From: an uncultured Erythrobacter sp.
GTDB taxonomy: Bacteria > Pseudomonadota > Alphaproteobacteria > Sphingomonadales > Sphingomonadaceae
Reading direction: 5' to 3'
Assembly (NCBI GenBank): GCA_947501005.1
Contig: CANMTU010000001.1
Location: forward strand, 2,566,501-2,630,500
Length of the DNA stretch: 64,000 bases
Below, piece by piece: positions 18,806 to 27,662 of the stretch. The translations under genes and the position numbers were made by a program. Position 1 is the first letter of the stretch; the number at the start of each line of letters is the position of its first letter. The notes under the pieces were generated by a model. It did no database searches. It was not told the DNA's origin and saw only the letters and a list, made by a program, of their open reading frames with translations.

Positions 18806-20758
18806 CTATCCCTCGACAGCTGCCGGCTGCGGTCCCGATGGTGATCGACTTACCCGAAATCCGGCAATCAGGGCCAGCAGCGTGAGCAATTGCGCGCCGA
18901 TCGTCTCGACAGTCGGGAAGAAGCCGAGTTCGGCGAGGCGCGGCAAGCCGGCAATGAAAGTGGCGGAAAGAACTCCGGCCTCCTGGAAAGCGCCCACGCC
19001 CTTGCCCGCGAGAATGACCGCAAGGATCGCAATCAGGATAGCACTGTAGCGGAAGAACTGGGTGATCGGCAGTTTGCGGCTGTAGCGCAGCATGGCCCAT
19101 GCAATGAGCGCCAGCAGCGCTACTGCGGACAAGGCACCTGCCAGTATGATGCCGCTGCTCTGCGGGTTCCACAGGGCAGCGTAGAACAGGATAGTCTCGA
19201 ACGCTTCCCGGTAGACGACCACGAATGCAAGACCAAAGAGAAACCATGCCGATCCGCGCGAAAGCGCCTTGCCCATTTTTTCCTGGATATAGCGCCGCCA
19301 TTCCTCGGCCTGGGATTTGCCATGCATCCAGATCCCGACCGATACGAGAATGACAGCCGCAAGCAGCGCGCCGATCCCTTCGGTCATCTCGCGGCTCGCA
19401 CCGCTGATGCTCACAAAGTAGGTTGCCAGGACCCAGGTGGCGACACCTGCAAGAAGAGCAGCGATCCACCCGCCATGGATATAGGGCAATACCTCGGAGC
19501 GCTGCGACTTTTTCACAAAGGCGATCATGGCGATCACAACCAGAAGTGCTTCGATCCCCTCGCGCAGCAGGATGGTGAACGCCCCGAGAAAGGTCGAGAT
19601 TTCGCTGGCCGCCTCAGGAGCCAACGCTTCCTCGGCTCTTGCCAGCAGACTATCGATGCGAGCCCTTAGTTGCTGTAGTTCGGATGGATTCGCACCGGAC
19701 TCTATTCCGGCCCGGAATTGCCCGAGCGCCTGTTCTACCTCCCGCATCAAACCGCCATCGCGCGTTGCCAGGAGGGCCTCCAGGGGTTCAAACCCGTCGA
19801 GATAGGCAGACAGGGCAAGCTGCCGCGCTTCCTCTCGGTTGCCAGCCCGATAAGCTGACAGGCTGCGATCGAGCGTATCGCGAACGAAGGCGAGCGAACC
19901 TGCGTCATTTGCCTGTCCCACCGCATCGGGATTGGCGCGAAGATAGGCCATGACGGCGAGCGCACGGTCCTCGCCGATCTGCTCGGCCAGACTTTCCGGT
20001 GTGAGCGCGGCGAGCGTCTCGAGATCGGGGACAAGCTGGCGTATGCCATCATCTTCCCGCCAAATACGCTCGCCCTTGGCCACATCTTCAAAAGCAATGC
20101 TGCCGGCATGGAATGCAAGCGCCCAGCGATCCTCGTCGGACAGCGATGCGAAGCTGGCCATGGACGTTCCTTCCAGCCCTTGCGTGATGACCTGGTAAAG
20201 CCCGAACGCACTGCGCTGCCGCGCCCGGTCGATATCGGTGAAGTCGATCGGCGGGGGATCAAGTGCCTGCATTGCGGCCGGTGGCGCACTTCCGGCGGCG
20301 CCGTGACACGAGGCGCAGTTCTGCGCGAAGAGAGTGCGGGCGCGGTCAAGGTCGGGCGCTTGCGAAGGGGCAAGCGGAACCGGGTAGGCTGTCAGCAACG
20401 AGGCTGCCAGCGCGCGCGTTAAGCGCCCAACTCGCTCGGCGGGTTCCTTATTGGCGATCAGAGCTCGCAGCTGGTCCGATCGGCGGATGAGTGCTTGATT
20501 GTCTTTAGTATCCGGCAATGCAGCGATCTGCCGCGCCACGACATCGGAAAACTCCACCATTTCGCGATATTCGAATTCGTCGGCAACACGTCCCTCGGAA
20601 ACGGCGGAGGCGTAGTCGACCGCGATATAATCGAGCAGACGCCAGGTGGTTCGCACGTCGGGTTCTTCCGCGTTCGCGGTGACGGACAGACACAGCGCAA
20701 GCGCCAGCAGAATGAGCCGCAGTGCCGGATGGACGGTGGCGGAGACGATGCGATGCAT
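18806..20758 (-). CDS. Cytochrome c-FTR1 family permease (PbrT-like)
   Basis: A 650-residue protein. After a signal peptide (cleavage near residue 30) comes a helical region, then a c-type haem site CASCH at residues 148-152, then a long helical linker, and finally a seven-helix FTR1 permease domain. The two permease REx(x)E motifs are present: LREGIEALL and YREAFETIL. FTR1 proteins move ferric iron with an oxidase partner; the cytochrome-containing version in Cupriavidus lead-resistance loci, PbrT, is a Pb(II) uptake protein. Because a PbrR/CadR-like regulator and a small CDF gene are adjacent, PbrT-like function is the favoured reading, with iron transport the alternative. It lies 96 bp downstream of the CDF-like gene. 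Confidence 0.8.
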   Translation of the reverse strand: MHRIVSATVHPALRLILLALALCLSVTANAEEPDVRTTWRLLDYIAVDYASAVSEGRVADEFEYREMVEFSDVVARQIAALPDTKDNQALIRRSDQLRALIANKEPAERVGRLTRALAASLLTAYPVPLAPSQAPDLDRARTLFAQNCASCHGAAGSAPPAAMQALDPPPIDFTDIDRARQRSAFGLYQVITQGLEGTSMASFASLSDEDRWALAFHAGSIAFEDVAKGERIWREDDGIRQLVPDLETLAALTPESLAEQIGEDRALAVMAYLRANPDAVGQANDAGSLAFVRDTLDRSLSAYRAGNREEARQLALSAYLDGFEPLEALLATRDGGLMREVEQALGQFRAGIESGANPSELQQLRARIDSLLARAEEALAPEAASEISTFLGAFTILLREGIEALLVVIAMIAFVKKSQRSEVLPYIHGGWIAALLAGVATWVLATYFVSISGASREMTEGIGALLAAVILVSVGIWMHGKSQAEEWRRYIQEKMGKALSRGSAWFLFGLAFVVVYREAFETILFYAALWNPQSSGIILAGALSAVALLALIAWAMLRYSRKLPITQFFRYSAILIAILAVILAGKGVGAFQEAGVLSATFIAGLPRLAELGFFPTVETIGAQLLTLLALIAGFRVSRSPSGPQPAAVEG

Positions 20759-20854
20759 GAGGGGTCTCTATATCTGTTGCAATTAATTCGTAATAGCAGG
20801 GTGTAGACGGAAATGTATTTCCTCCAACCCCCGATCGCGGGGATATTCTGGAGT

Positions 20855-21472
20855 TTAGGTAGAGCGCAGTTCGCCACGGGCCTGTTTGGAGACTTCGGCA
20901 CTTCCCCACACCGCCAGTCCTGCCATGATGCTCGCCACAACCAGATCGGGCCACGCACGGCCGGTGCCGAAAACGCCAATCGCTGCCGCCAGCACGGCGA
21001 TATTACCGATCGCGTCGTTGCGCGAACAGATCCACACCGAGCGCATGTTCGCATCGCCCGAGCGATACCGGAACAGCATCGCGGCGACGGCGAGATTTAC
21101 CGCCAGAGCAAGAGAACCGATGGCGCCCATCGTTCCCGGGTCGGGCGACGCCCCGACAAAGAAACCCCAGATGGCCGAGCCGAGCACCCACAGGCCGAAA
21201 GCCAGCATGGTCGCCGCCTTTACGAGAGCCGCACGCGCGCGCCAGACGAGCGCCATCCCCGCTACACCGAGACTGATAGCATAGTTTGCCGCATCACCGA
21301 GAAAGTCGAGCGCGTCGGCCTGCAAGGCGCGCGAATCCGCAGCAATGCCTGCCACGATCTCCACGCCGAACATGATTGCATTAAGGCCCAGTGCGATCCA
21401 CAGAATGCGCCGCCATGTCGGATCGTTGTTGTTTGCACCGGCCTCATCGGGGCCGCAGCAGGTCTTTCCCAT
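20855..21472 (-). CDS. Short CDF-family-like cation transporter
   Basis: A 205-residue membrane protein with six predicted helices that aligns with the membrane domain of cation diffusion facilitators but lacks their cytoplasmic C-terminal domain (usual length about 300). Putative metal sites differ from the zinc type: a D-x3-D (DALDFLGD) element in TM2 and an ND-x3-N (RNDAIGN) element in TM5 replace HxxxD. The N-terminus has a CC pair. A MerR-type promoter (21499-21529, minus strand) directly precedes it, so it is the first gene expected to respond to the adjacent PbrR/CadR-like regulator. Probable role: export of lead, cadmium or another divalent metal. Confidence 0.75.
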   Translation of the reverse strand: MGKTCCGPDEAGANNNDPTWRRILWIALGLNAIMFGVEIVAGIAADSRALQADALDFLGDAANYAISLGVAGMALVWRARAALVKAATMLAFGLWVLGSAIWGFFVGASPDPGTMGAIGSLALAVNLAVAAMLFRYRSGDANMRSVWICSRNDAIGNIAVLAAAIGVFGTGRAWPDLVVASIMAGLAVWGSAEVSKQARGELRST

Positions 21473-21498
21473 TTACTCGACTCCTTGCGTCAATCCGC

Positions 21499-21529
21499 CC
21501 TATGCACCTTGTAGTAACTACAAGGTCAA
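21499..21529 (-). promoter_or_regulatory. PbrR/CadR-type promoter and operator
   Basis: The palindrome ACCTTGTAG-TAA-CTACAAGGT (21506-21526) is perfect over nine-base arms. On the minus strand it overlaps -35 TTGACC (21524-21529) and lies before -10 CATAGG (21499-21504), with a 19-bp spacer. ACCTTGTAG-type arms are typical for divalent-metal MerR regulators. Confidence 0.82.
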
Positions 21530-21547
21530 GCGACAGGAGCCTTTGTC

Positions 21548-21946
21548 ATGAGAATTGGTCAACTTGCCCGGATAACCGGCGTCAAATCCGAAACAATCCG
21601 CTTCTACGAGCGTGAGGGTATCCTCGCTGCCCCTCCACGCACGCAGGCCAATTATCGCGATTATGGACCAGCAGAGGAAGCGCGCCTTAACTTCATACGG
21701 CGCGCGCGTGATCTCGGCTTCTCCATGGCACGCATCAGGGAATTGCTCGATCTCTCCGATGATGCCGACCGGTCCTGCGCGGGCATCGACGCTCTGGCCA
21801 GAAGCCATCTCGGCGAGGTCGAGCGCAAGATCGCGAGCCTGGAGGCGTTGCGGACGGAACTTGGGCGTATGATCGCTGCCTGCGAGCAAGACACTGTAGG
21901 CGATTGCCGCATCATCGATGCACTTGCGGGTACCGCCGAGCCTTGA
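21548..21946 (+). CDS. PbrR/CadR-like MerR-family divalent-metal regulator
   Basis: A 132-residue MerR-family protein: winged helix in residues 1-68, coiled coil around 78-110, and metal-binding cysteines C77, C112 and C120 followed by RIIDAL. Cysteine at position 77, where CueR has serine, places it with divalent sensors (ZntR, CadR, PbrR) for Pb, Cd or Zn. It is transcribed rightward, divergent from the short CDF-like gene, and shares a 75-bp intergenic region with a perfect palindromic operator. Start ATG at 21548 follows AGGAGCC. Which metal it prefers cannot be told from sequence; the PbrT-like neighbour favours lead. Confidence 0.88.
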   Translation: MRIGQLARITGVKSETIRFYEREGILAAPPRTQANYRDYGPAEEARLNFIRRARDLGFSMARIRELLDLSDDADRSCAGIDALARSHLGEVERKIASLEALRTELGRMIAACEQDTVGDCRIIDALAGTAEP

Positions 21947-22083
21947 TGTCCGCGCCTCGTGCGCCAGTTCGGTCAGGCTCGCCAATGCACGGCTTTTGTC
22001 GGCCGCCCATAAGAGACTTAACTTCGGGAAAGGCCGACGAGTGCGAAGCTGCCCGTGTCGCCATCCCGGGTCTGTCGAACGGG

Positions 22084-23478
22084 CTATGATGCCGCCGCAG
22101 GCCAGTTCCAGACGGCCATTTTTTCAATGCTCATATCCGCCATCGTGTAGGGGATCCCGCCGACGCCAAGCCCGGAGCGGCGCAGCCCTGCAAAAGGCAT
22201 CCAGTCCACGCGGAATGCCGTATGGTCGTTCACCATCACAGCCGATCCCGCCAGAGACTGTATGCAATGATTGGCGATTGACAGCCGATCGCTGAATACA
22301 GCGGCCTGAAAGGCGTAAGGCAGGGCATTGGCCTGCTCGATAGCCAGGTCGATATCGTCATAGCCATACACGCAGATCACGGGGCCGAAGATTTCTTCCT
22401 GGGATACCTTGGCACTTTCGGGAGGATCGACAATGACGGTCGGGGAGAAAAGAGTGTCACTCAGACGGCTTCCCCCGCACACCAGGGTGCCGCCTGCTGC
22501 AATGGCTTCATCGACCCAGCGTTCGACGCGGTCGACTTCCTCCGTCCGGATCAAGGGGCCGCATTGGGTTTTAGCATCGGCGGGATCGCCCACGACCAGC
22601 TTTTCGGCAGCTCGCCCTAGGTCATTGGCGAAGTCTTTCAATTCTGCAGCAGGGACGTACACGCGCTGCACGGAAACGCAGACCTGACCCGAATGATAGA
22701 ACCCGCCTTTGAGCAACGAGGCGATCACTGCTGCGCGCTCCACGCCGCTGTCCACGATTACCGGCGCCGCGCCGCCGTGCTCGAGAGCAATGCGGGTTCC
22801 CGGCGCCAGCTTCGAGCGAAGCATCCAGCCGATCTTCGCAGAACCGATGAATGAGAAGAACTCCGTGCGCGGATCGGTTACCATTCTTTCGGCAATATCG
22901 TTGCCGCAAGGTGCGAACCGGCACCAGGCCTCGGGCAGGCCGGCTTCATGAAGAATGCTCACGAAGCTCTGGCATGACAGAGGCGTTTCCAGCGCAGGCT
23001 TGATGAGAACGGGGCACCCGGCTGCTACCGCCGGTCCAACCTGATGGACGATCAGGTTGAGCGGGTGATTGAATGCCGAGATCGCCACGACAGGACCGAT
23101 CGGTTCGCGGAATGTATATGCCGTCCTTCCCGCACCCGCTTCTGTCAGGTCCATGGGGATCTTGTGACCGCCGCCATCGCTGAGCGCCTGAACGCACAAG
23201 TCGACGCTGTTGATTGCGCGACTGGCTTCCACGCGCGCATCGACCAGGGGTTTGCCGCCCTCCCTGACGATCTGGAGAGCCAGATCCTCGGCTCGTTCGC
23301 GCATGATATCCGCAGCCCGCCGGAGGATGGCGATACGCTCGTGCACGGCAAGCCAGCCATGGCGGTCGCGGTGGAGCAACTGCGCTTCATTCAGCCATTC
23401 ATCGATTTGAGCCCAGTCGACAAGCGCTACTTCTGCAATCGGCGAGCGGTCGAAGGGATTGTGAACGATCGTTTTCAT
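22084..23478 (-). CDS. Aldehyde dehydrogenase family protein
   Basis: A 464-residue NAD(P)+-dependent aldehyde dehydrogenase. The catalytic cysteine lies in SGQVCVSVQR at about residue 267, the general-base glutamate in LEHGG around 233, and the NHPLN substrate/cofactor segment near 140. I chose ATG at 23478 because it overlaps the stop of the preceding acetolactate-synthase-like gene (ATGA); an in-frame GTG nine bases upstream is less likely. Coupled translation implies a joint pathway: the TPP enzyme may release an aldehyde that this enzyme oxidises. The pair's substrate is unknown, and its place in a metal island is not explained by known resistance mechanisms. Confidence 0.85.
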   Translation of the reverse strand: MKTIVHNPFDRSPIAEVALVDWAQIDEWLNEAQLLHRDRHGWLAVHERIAILRRAADIMRERAEDLALQIVREGGKPLVDARVEASRAINSVDLCVQALSDGGGHKIPMDLTEAGAGRTAYTFREPIGPVVAISAFNHPLNLIVHQVGPAVAAGCPVLIKPALETPLSCQSFVSILHEAGLPEAWCRFAPCGNDIAERMVTDPRTEFFSFIGSAKIGWMLRSKLAPGTRIALEHGGAAPVIVDSGVERAAVIASLLKGGFYHSGQVCVSVQRVYVPAAELKDFANDLGRAAEKLVVGDPADAKTQCGPLIRTEEVDRVERWVDEAIAAGGTLVCGGSRLSDTLFSPTVIVDPPESAKVSQEEIFGPVICVYGYDDIDLAIEQANALPYAFQAAVFSDRLSIANHCIQSLAGSAVMVNDHTAFRVDWMPFAGLRRSGLGVGGIPYTMADMSIEKMAVWNWPAAAS

Positions 23479-25115
23479 AGCTCGCACACCTTTGCGCCGA
23501 GTTCGTCGATCAGCACCTTCTTGTTTTCGGAATAATCGACGGGCAGGTCGACAAGGTGCACGCCGCCAGCCTCGAATGCGGCGTTCAGGACCGAAACCAG
23601 ATCCGCGCTTCGCTCGACACGGTGGCCGGTCGCTCCATAGCTTTGTGCGTAGGTGACAAAGTCGGGATTGGAAAAGGTCAGGCCGTAGTCCGGAAAGCCA
23701 AGCTGGTCCTGCTTCCAGCGGATCATCCCGTATGCTGCATCATTCAGAACGAGAACGACAAGGTTCAGTCCAAGCCTGACGGCCGTTTCCAGTTCCTGCG
23801 AGTTCATCATGAACCCGCCATCGCCGCATACCGCGAGCACTCTGCGCCCCGGCGCCAGCATCGCAGCCATCATGGCCGATGGAAGGCCCGCGCCCATCGT
23901 CGCCAATGCATTGTCGAGCAGGATGGTGCCAGGCTCGTGGGCGATGTAGTTTCTGGCGAACCAGATCTTGTAGATGCCGTTGTCGAGCGCAACGATATCA
24001 TCGCGCGCCATTACGCTGCGTACGTCGGCAACCACGCGCTGGGGGACCATCGGAAAACGTTCGTCGTCGCTGGTCTCGGAGATGTGCGAAGCAATCTCGT
24101 GATGCAGGGCGGTATAATAGCTGCGGTCGCACTGCAGCTTGCCATCGAGGCGGCTTCCCAGCCGCTCGACCGATCCGGCGATGTCGCCGATGACTTCGAG
24201 CTGCGGGAAGTAGACCTGATCGACTTCAGCCGCCTTGTAATTGATATGGATGACGGTCTGACCGTCCGGCTCCATGAAGAAGGGCGGCTTCTCCACCACG
24301 TCGTGACCGATATTGACGATCAGATCGGCCTTTTCGATCGCGCAGTGAACATAATCTCCCGACGATAGTGCTGCGGTGCCCAGATAGAGCTCGCTATCTT
24401 CATCGACCACGCCCTTGCCCATCTGGGTGTCGAAGAAGGGAAAGCCGGTATCAGACACGAATTTGCGCAACGCTTTCGAAGCGCGGCGGCGGTTCGCTCC
24501 AGCTCCGATCAATAGCAAGGGCCGTTCCGCAGCAAGAATACGCCGGGCCGCTTCGTCGAGCGCAGCATCTCCGGCGACCGCATAACGCCTGTCATGCGGC
24601 GGTATGACCGGTTCGATCGTTTCCTCTTCAGCGATATCTTCGGGCAGTTCCAGGAGGACGGCTCCGGGTCTTTCTTCCTGCGCCAGACGGAACCCTTCGC
24701 GAACGAGCGAGGGAATGCGATTGCCGTTCACGATCTGGGTCGAAGCCTTGCAGAGCGGCGTAAACAGGGAAACGACGTCGACAATCTGGAACTGGGCCTG
24801 TTTCGAGGTCTTGATCGGTTTCTGCCCGGTAATAATGACGAGCGGAAAGGCCCCGAGCGCGGCATAGGCCGCCGGTGTGGTCAGGTTCGTGGCACCAGGC
24901 CCGAGCGTTGCCAGGCACACACCTGCCTTGCCGGTCAGGCGGCCATAGGTCGCCGCCATGAAGCCAGCGCCCTGTTCGTGACGGGCCAGAACCAGCGTGA
25001 TGGCGGAAGTTCGCAGCGATTCCAGAAGATCCAGATTTTCTTCGCCTGGAACGGCGAAAACATACTCGACCCCCTCGGCCTCGAGTGCGGCGACCATAAG
25101 ATCGGAAGCTTTCAT
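23475..25115 (-). CDS. Acetolactate synthase large-subunit-like TPP enzyme
   Basis: A 546-residue thiamine-diphosphate enzyme with the three-domain plan of the acetolactate synthase/pyruvate oxidase family. The catalytic Glu47 lies in RHEQGAGF, and the TPP-binding motif GDGGFMMNSQELETA sits near the C-terminus with N-D rather than N-N ending it. No regulatory small subunit is nearby, so it is more like a catabolic or decarboxylase-type member (acetolactate, oxalyl-CoA, glyoxylate or similar). It is coupled to the aldehyde dehydrogenase by an ATGA overlap. It starts 92 bp downstream of the last czc-operon gene and may have its own promoter. Confidence 0.8.
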   Translation of the reverse strand: MKASDLMVAALEAEGVEYVFAVPGEENLDLLESLRTSAITLVLARHEQGAGFMAATYGRLTGKAGVCLATLGPGATNLTTPAAYAALGAFPLVIITGQKPIKTSKQAQFQIVDVVSLFTPLCKASTQIVNGNRIPSLVREGFRLAQEERPGAVLLELPEDIAEEETIEPVIPPHDRRYAVAGDAALDEAARRILAAERPLLLIGAGANRRRASKALRKFVSDTGFPFFDTQMGKGVVDEDSELYLGTAALSSGDYVHCAIEKADLIVNIGHDVVEKPPFFMEPDGQTVIHINYKAAEVDQVYFPQLEVIGDIAGSVERLGSRLDGKLQCDRSYYTALHHEIASHISETSDDERFPMVPQRVVADVRSVMARDDIVALDNGIYKIWFARNYIAHEPGTILLDNALATMGAGLPSAMMAAMLAPGRRVLAVCGDGGFMMNSQELETAVRLGLNLVVLVLNDAAYGMIRWKQDQLGFPDYGLTFSNPDFVTYAQSYGATGHRVERSADLVSVLNAAFEAGGVHLVDLPVDYSENKKVLIDELGAKVCEL

Positions 25116-25207
25116 TCGTTGGTCCTCATTTTACGAGTTGCAGGGCGGTTCATGCCGTGCGCTGCCAAGCTGCCTGCCCACAGCGACCGACCCGATCGCC
25201 GCGCTTG

Positions 25208-26167
25208 TCAATGGTCGTGGTCATGGTCGTGGTGCTGGTTCTTCTCGACCTGATGGTCCGGGATCATGTCCGGATCACACTCCGCAGCGAGACAGGCTTC
25301 GAACGTTGCATGGGCGATGGCGTGCTGCGTCTCGAGCATACCGCGAGCCCGCACCTTCACATCCTCGAAAGCCTGCAACGAAGATTCGGCAGGAACGATA
25401 TGCGCCTCAAGCGCGCGATAATGCTCACTGATGCTCCAGACATGGACGTGATGGACGTCGGCCACGCCTTCTGTGTCACGCAGGTCGCTCACAATGCGAT
25501 CGAACTCGCTTTCGTCCGGCACCGCACCCATCAAGAGCCGCACCGTGCGAGGCAACAAAGTGACGCCCTGCCAGATCACATAGGCAGCGATGACCACAGT
25601 GATGATCAGATCGGCGATATAAAGTTCGTATCGCAGAATGAGTATGCCAGCCACGATCACACCGACCGAAGCCAGCGCATCGGACACATTGTGCAGAAAG
25701 GCGGCTTTCATGTTGAGAGAGTTCTTCGAGCTGGCGTAGACCATCACCGCCGTAACCACGTCGATCACCAGCGCTATCCCTGCGACCCAGATTACGGTCC
25801 ACCCCTCAACGGGTTGAGGGTCTGCGAAACGGTTGATCGCCTCGACCAGCAGATAGAAGCCGATGATAAGCAAAGTCGTCAGATTGATGAGCGCCGCCAC
25901 GACTTCCGCACGAGCATAGCCGAAGGTCATAAGCTTGTCGGCTGGCCGGCGCCCGATCCGCCTCGCAAACAGAGCCAGTCCAAGCGATGCCGCGTCGCTG
26001 AAGTTGTGCAGCGCATCGGCGATCAGTGCGAGCGAACCCGACAATATCCCCCCGATGATCTGAGCGACAGTCAGCAGGACGTTGAGGGCGACGGCCAATA
26101 CAAGGCGGCCGTCGCTCATGTTCTCTTCGCCGTGACTGTGCCCGGCATGACCGCCCGATTGTGCCAC
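25208..26167 (-). CDS. czcD: CDF-family zinc/cadmium/cobalt efflux transporter (CzcD-like)
   Basis: A 319-residue cation diffusion facilitator with six transmembrane helices and a complete cytoplasmic C-terminal domain. Metal-site HxxxD motifs are canonical: HNFSD in TM2 and HNVSD in TM5, the zinc/cadmium/cobalt type. N-terminal and C-terminal histidine clusters (HAGHSHG and HHDHDHDH) would bind metal. The GTG at 26167 is chosen because AAAGGAGG lies a few bases upstream and the start overlaps the preceding stop as TAGTG; the frame remains open upstream without a ribosome binding site. It is the last gene of the czc operon and exports Zn2+, Cd2+ or Co2+ from the cytoplasm to the periplasm. 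Confidence 0.9.
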   Translation of the reverse strand: MAQSGGHAGHSHGEENMSDGRLVLAVALNVLLTVAQIIGGILSGSLALIADALHNFSDAASLGLALFARRIGRRPADKLMTFGYARAEVVAALINLTTLLIIGFYLLVEAINRFADPQPVEGWTVIWVAGIALVIDVVTAVMVYASSKNSLNMKAAFLHNVSDALASVGVIVAGILILRYELYIADLIITVVIAAYVIWQGVTLLPRTVRLLMGAVPDESEFDRIVSDLRDTEGVADVHHVHVWSISEHYRALEAHIVPAESSLQAFEDVKVRARGMLETQHAIAHATFEACLAAECDPDMIPDHQVEKNQHHDHDHDH

Positions 26168-27036
26168 TACCTGCCTCCTTTTTCTGTTCTCTTGGTCGTC
26201 GTAACGGACTGTGCGGGGGAATGCTGGAACGTGCTGTTCGAGACATCGAGTTCGCGCGACAGTTCTCCGAGCGCCGAGATCGCGAGGCCGAGCAGAGCGA
26301 ACCCTCCGACGAATGCCGGGAGCGTAATGTGATTGGCGGCGACCGATCCGGTTCCCATGCGAAGCAGCGCGCGCGCCGATGCAACTATAAGAAAGCCCGG
26401 GATAATAGCCGCTAGCCAACCTCGCCCACTGTCGGTGAATCCGTGCAGCGCCCAAAAGATCGAGAGAGCGATGCCGATGAAAAGCAGGGAAAAGAGGACC
26501 AGTAGTGCAACCTGGTCCATCCTGCTCACTTGGGCGGATCGGTAATTATCGATCGCTTGTCGTCCTATTTCCAGGTTCGCAAAAACAAGCGCTGCAGACA
26601 CCGCCATTGCTGTCGTCGCGGATGCAGCAGCGGCAGCACCCAAGAGAACGCTGTAAGGAAGGATATCGGACGCAATCGACACCGAGATGCGACGTACCAG
26701 GGTCGGCCTATCGGAACATCGCTCGGGTCCGTCACCTCTCGGTCTAGGTTTTGCGTATCGGCCAAGCTCGTTGAAAATCAGAAGTAGCAGCCCGCCCGTC
26801 AGCATCCAACCCGTGAGTGCCCAGCGGGTGAGAGGGGATTGTCCCAGCGGAAGAGTTAGCAAGACGGCAAGGGCGGCAAAGGCACCGGAAACGCCGCCTG
26901 GCAGGAGCGGATGCAGGAAGCTCCAACTGTCCTTTGCCAATCTGCCGCCAATCATGACCCCGATGCCTGATAGCATCGCCAGGACAAGGACCCGCGAAAG
27001 GTCCTGCGCGGCAAACAAGGTATCGAATAGCGTCAA
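26167..27036 (-). CDS. Polytopic membrane protein of unknown function in the czc operon
   Basis: A 289-residue protein with about eight to nine hydrophobic helices and a short soluble tail. No transporter signature (no HxxxD, REGLE or CPC) was recognised. The likely start is TTG at 27036, overlapping the stop of the upstream CDF-like gene (TTGA); it lies just 2-3 bases after AGAGGAA, closer than usual, so an internal ATG (MLSGIG, about 24 codons further) is an alternative. Downstream it overlaps the czcD start by one base (TAGTG). Being tightly coupled between two cation transporters argues for a metal-related role, such as a novel exporter or an accessory factor. Confidence 0.6.
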   Translation of the reverse strand: MTLFDTLFAAQDLSRVLVLAMLSGIGVMIGGRLAKDSWSFLHPLLPGGVSGAFAALAVLLTLPLGQSPLTRWALTGWMLTGGLLLLIFNELGRYAKPRPRGDGPERCSDRPTLVRRISVSIASDILPYSVLLGAAAAASATTAMAVSAALVFANLEIGRQAIDNYRSAQVSRMDQVALLVLFSLLFIGIALSIFWALHGFTDSGRGWLAAIIPGFLIVASARALLRMGTGSVAANHITLPAFVGGFALLGLAISALGELSRELDVSNSTFQHSPAQSVTTTKRTEKGGR

Positions 27037-27662
27037 TTCCTCTTCTCGCCGTGGACGGTTCCCGCCTCTTCGTGCACATCCATATGCGTATCGCGCAGGA
27101 TCTGCACTCCGCCGTAAAGCGCTATGCAGGCGACCGCTATTCCGACCACCAGATCGGGCCAGTTGGCACCGGTAATCAGCACAACGATGCCGGCGATGAT
27201 GATCCCGCCATTGGAGATGAAGTCGTTGAAGCTGAAGGTTGTCGCCGCCCGCATATTGACGTCCTTGTTCTCCACCTTCTGCAACAGGCGCAGGCAATAG
27301 AGATTCACCAGTCCCGCGACGAACGCCATCGCCATCATCAGCATGCCGCCCGGATCGGAACCTTCCACGAACCGTCGGTAAGCATCGAAAATGACCCCAG
27401 CGGAGAAGACCAGCAGCATGATGCCGGAGAAACGCGCGGCCCCGCGTTTCCAGGTCCGCGAGCGGGTTAGCGCAAGCAGGCTGAGCGCATAAACGATTGC
27501 ATCCGATGAATTATCGAGGCCGTTTGCCAACAGCGCGTTGGAATCGGCAAAATACCCGACCGCGAAGAAGCCGACCGCAATGGCCACGTTGAGCCATAGC
27601 ACCACCCACAGGGTCTTGCGCTTTTCAGGCGACCCGACATCGACCTCATGACCGCCACTCAT
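27033..27662 (-). CDS. Short CDF-family-like cation transporter
   Basis: A 209-residue membrane protein with six helices resembling the CDF membrane domain but without the cytoplasmic domain. As with the gene at 20855-21472, the expected HxxxD sites are replaced by a D-N-S-S-D element (NGLDNSSDA) in TM2 and an FND-x3-N element (FNDFISN) in TM5, so the two proteins form one subtype. The start overlaps the preceding SEC14-like stop by four bases (ATGA), and its stop overlaps the next membrane gene's TTG start. It is part of the zinc/cadmium operon, probably exporting a divalent metal or supporting the full-length CDF. Confidence 0.75.
   Translation of the reverse strand: MSGGHEVDVGSPEKRKTLWVVLWLNVAIAVGFFAVGYFADSNALLANGLDNSSDAIVYALSLLALTRSRTWKRGAARFSGIMLLVFSAGVIFDAYRRFVEGSDPGGMLMMAMAFVAGLVNLYCLRLLQKVENKDVNMRAATTFSFNDFISNGGIIIAGIVVLITGANWPDLVVGIAVACIALYGGVQILRDTHMDVHEEAGTVHGEKRN

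Noticed and set aside
24375-24384. GGTGCCCAGA matching the tRNA-Leu 3' end, as a possible second att site
   Set aside because: Only ten bases match and it lies inside the TPP enzyme gene, with no other att or integrase features.
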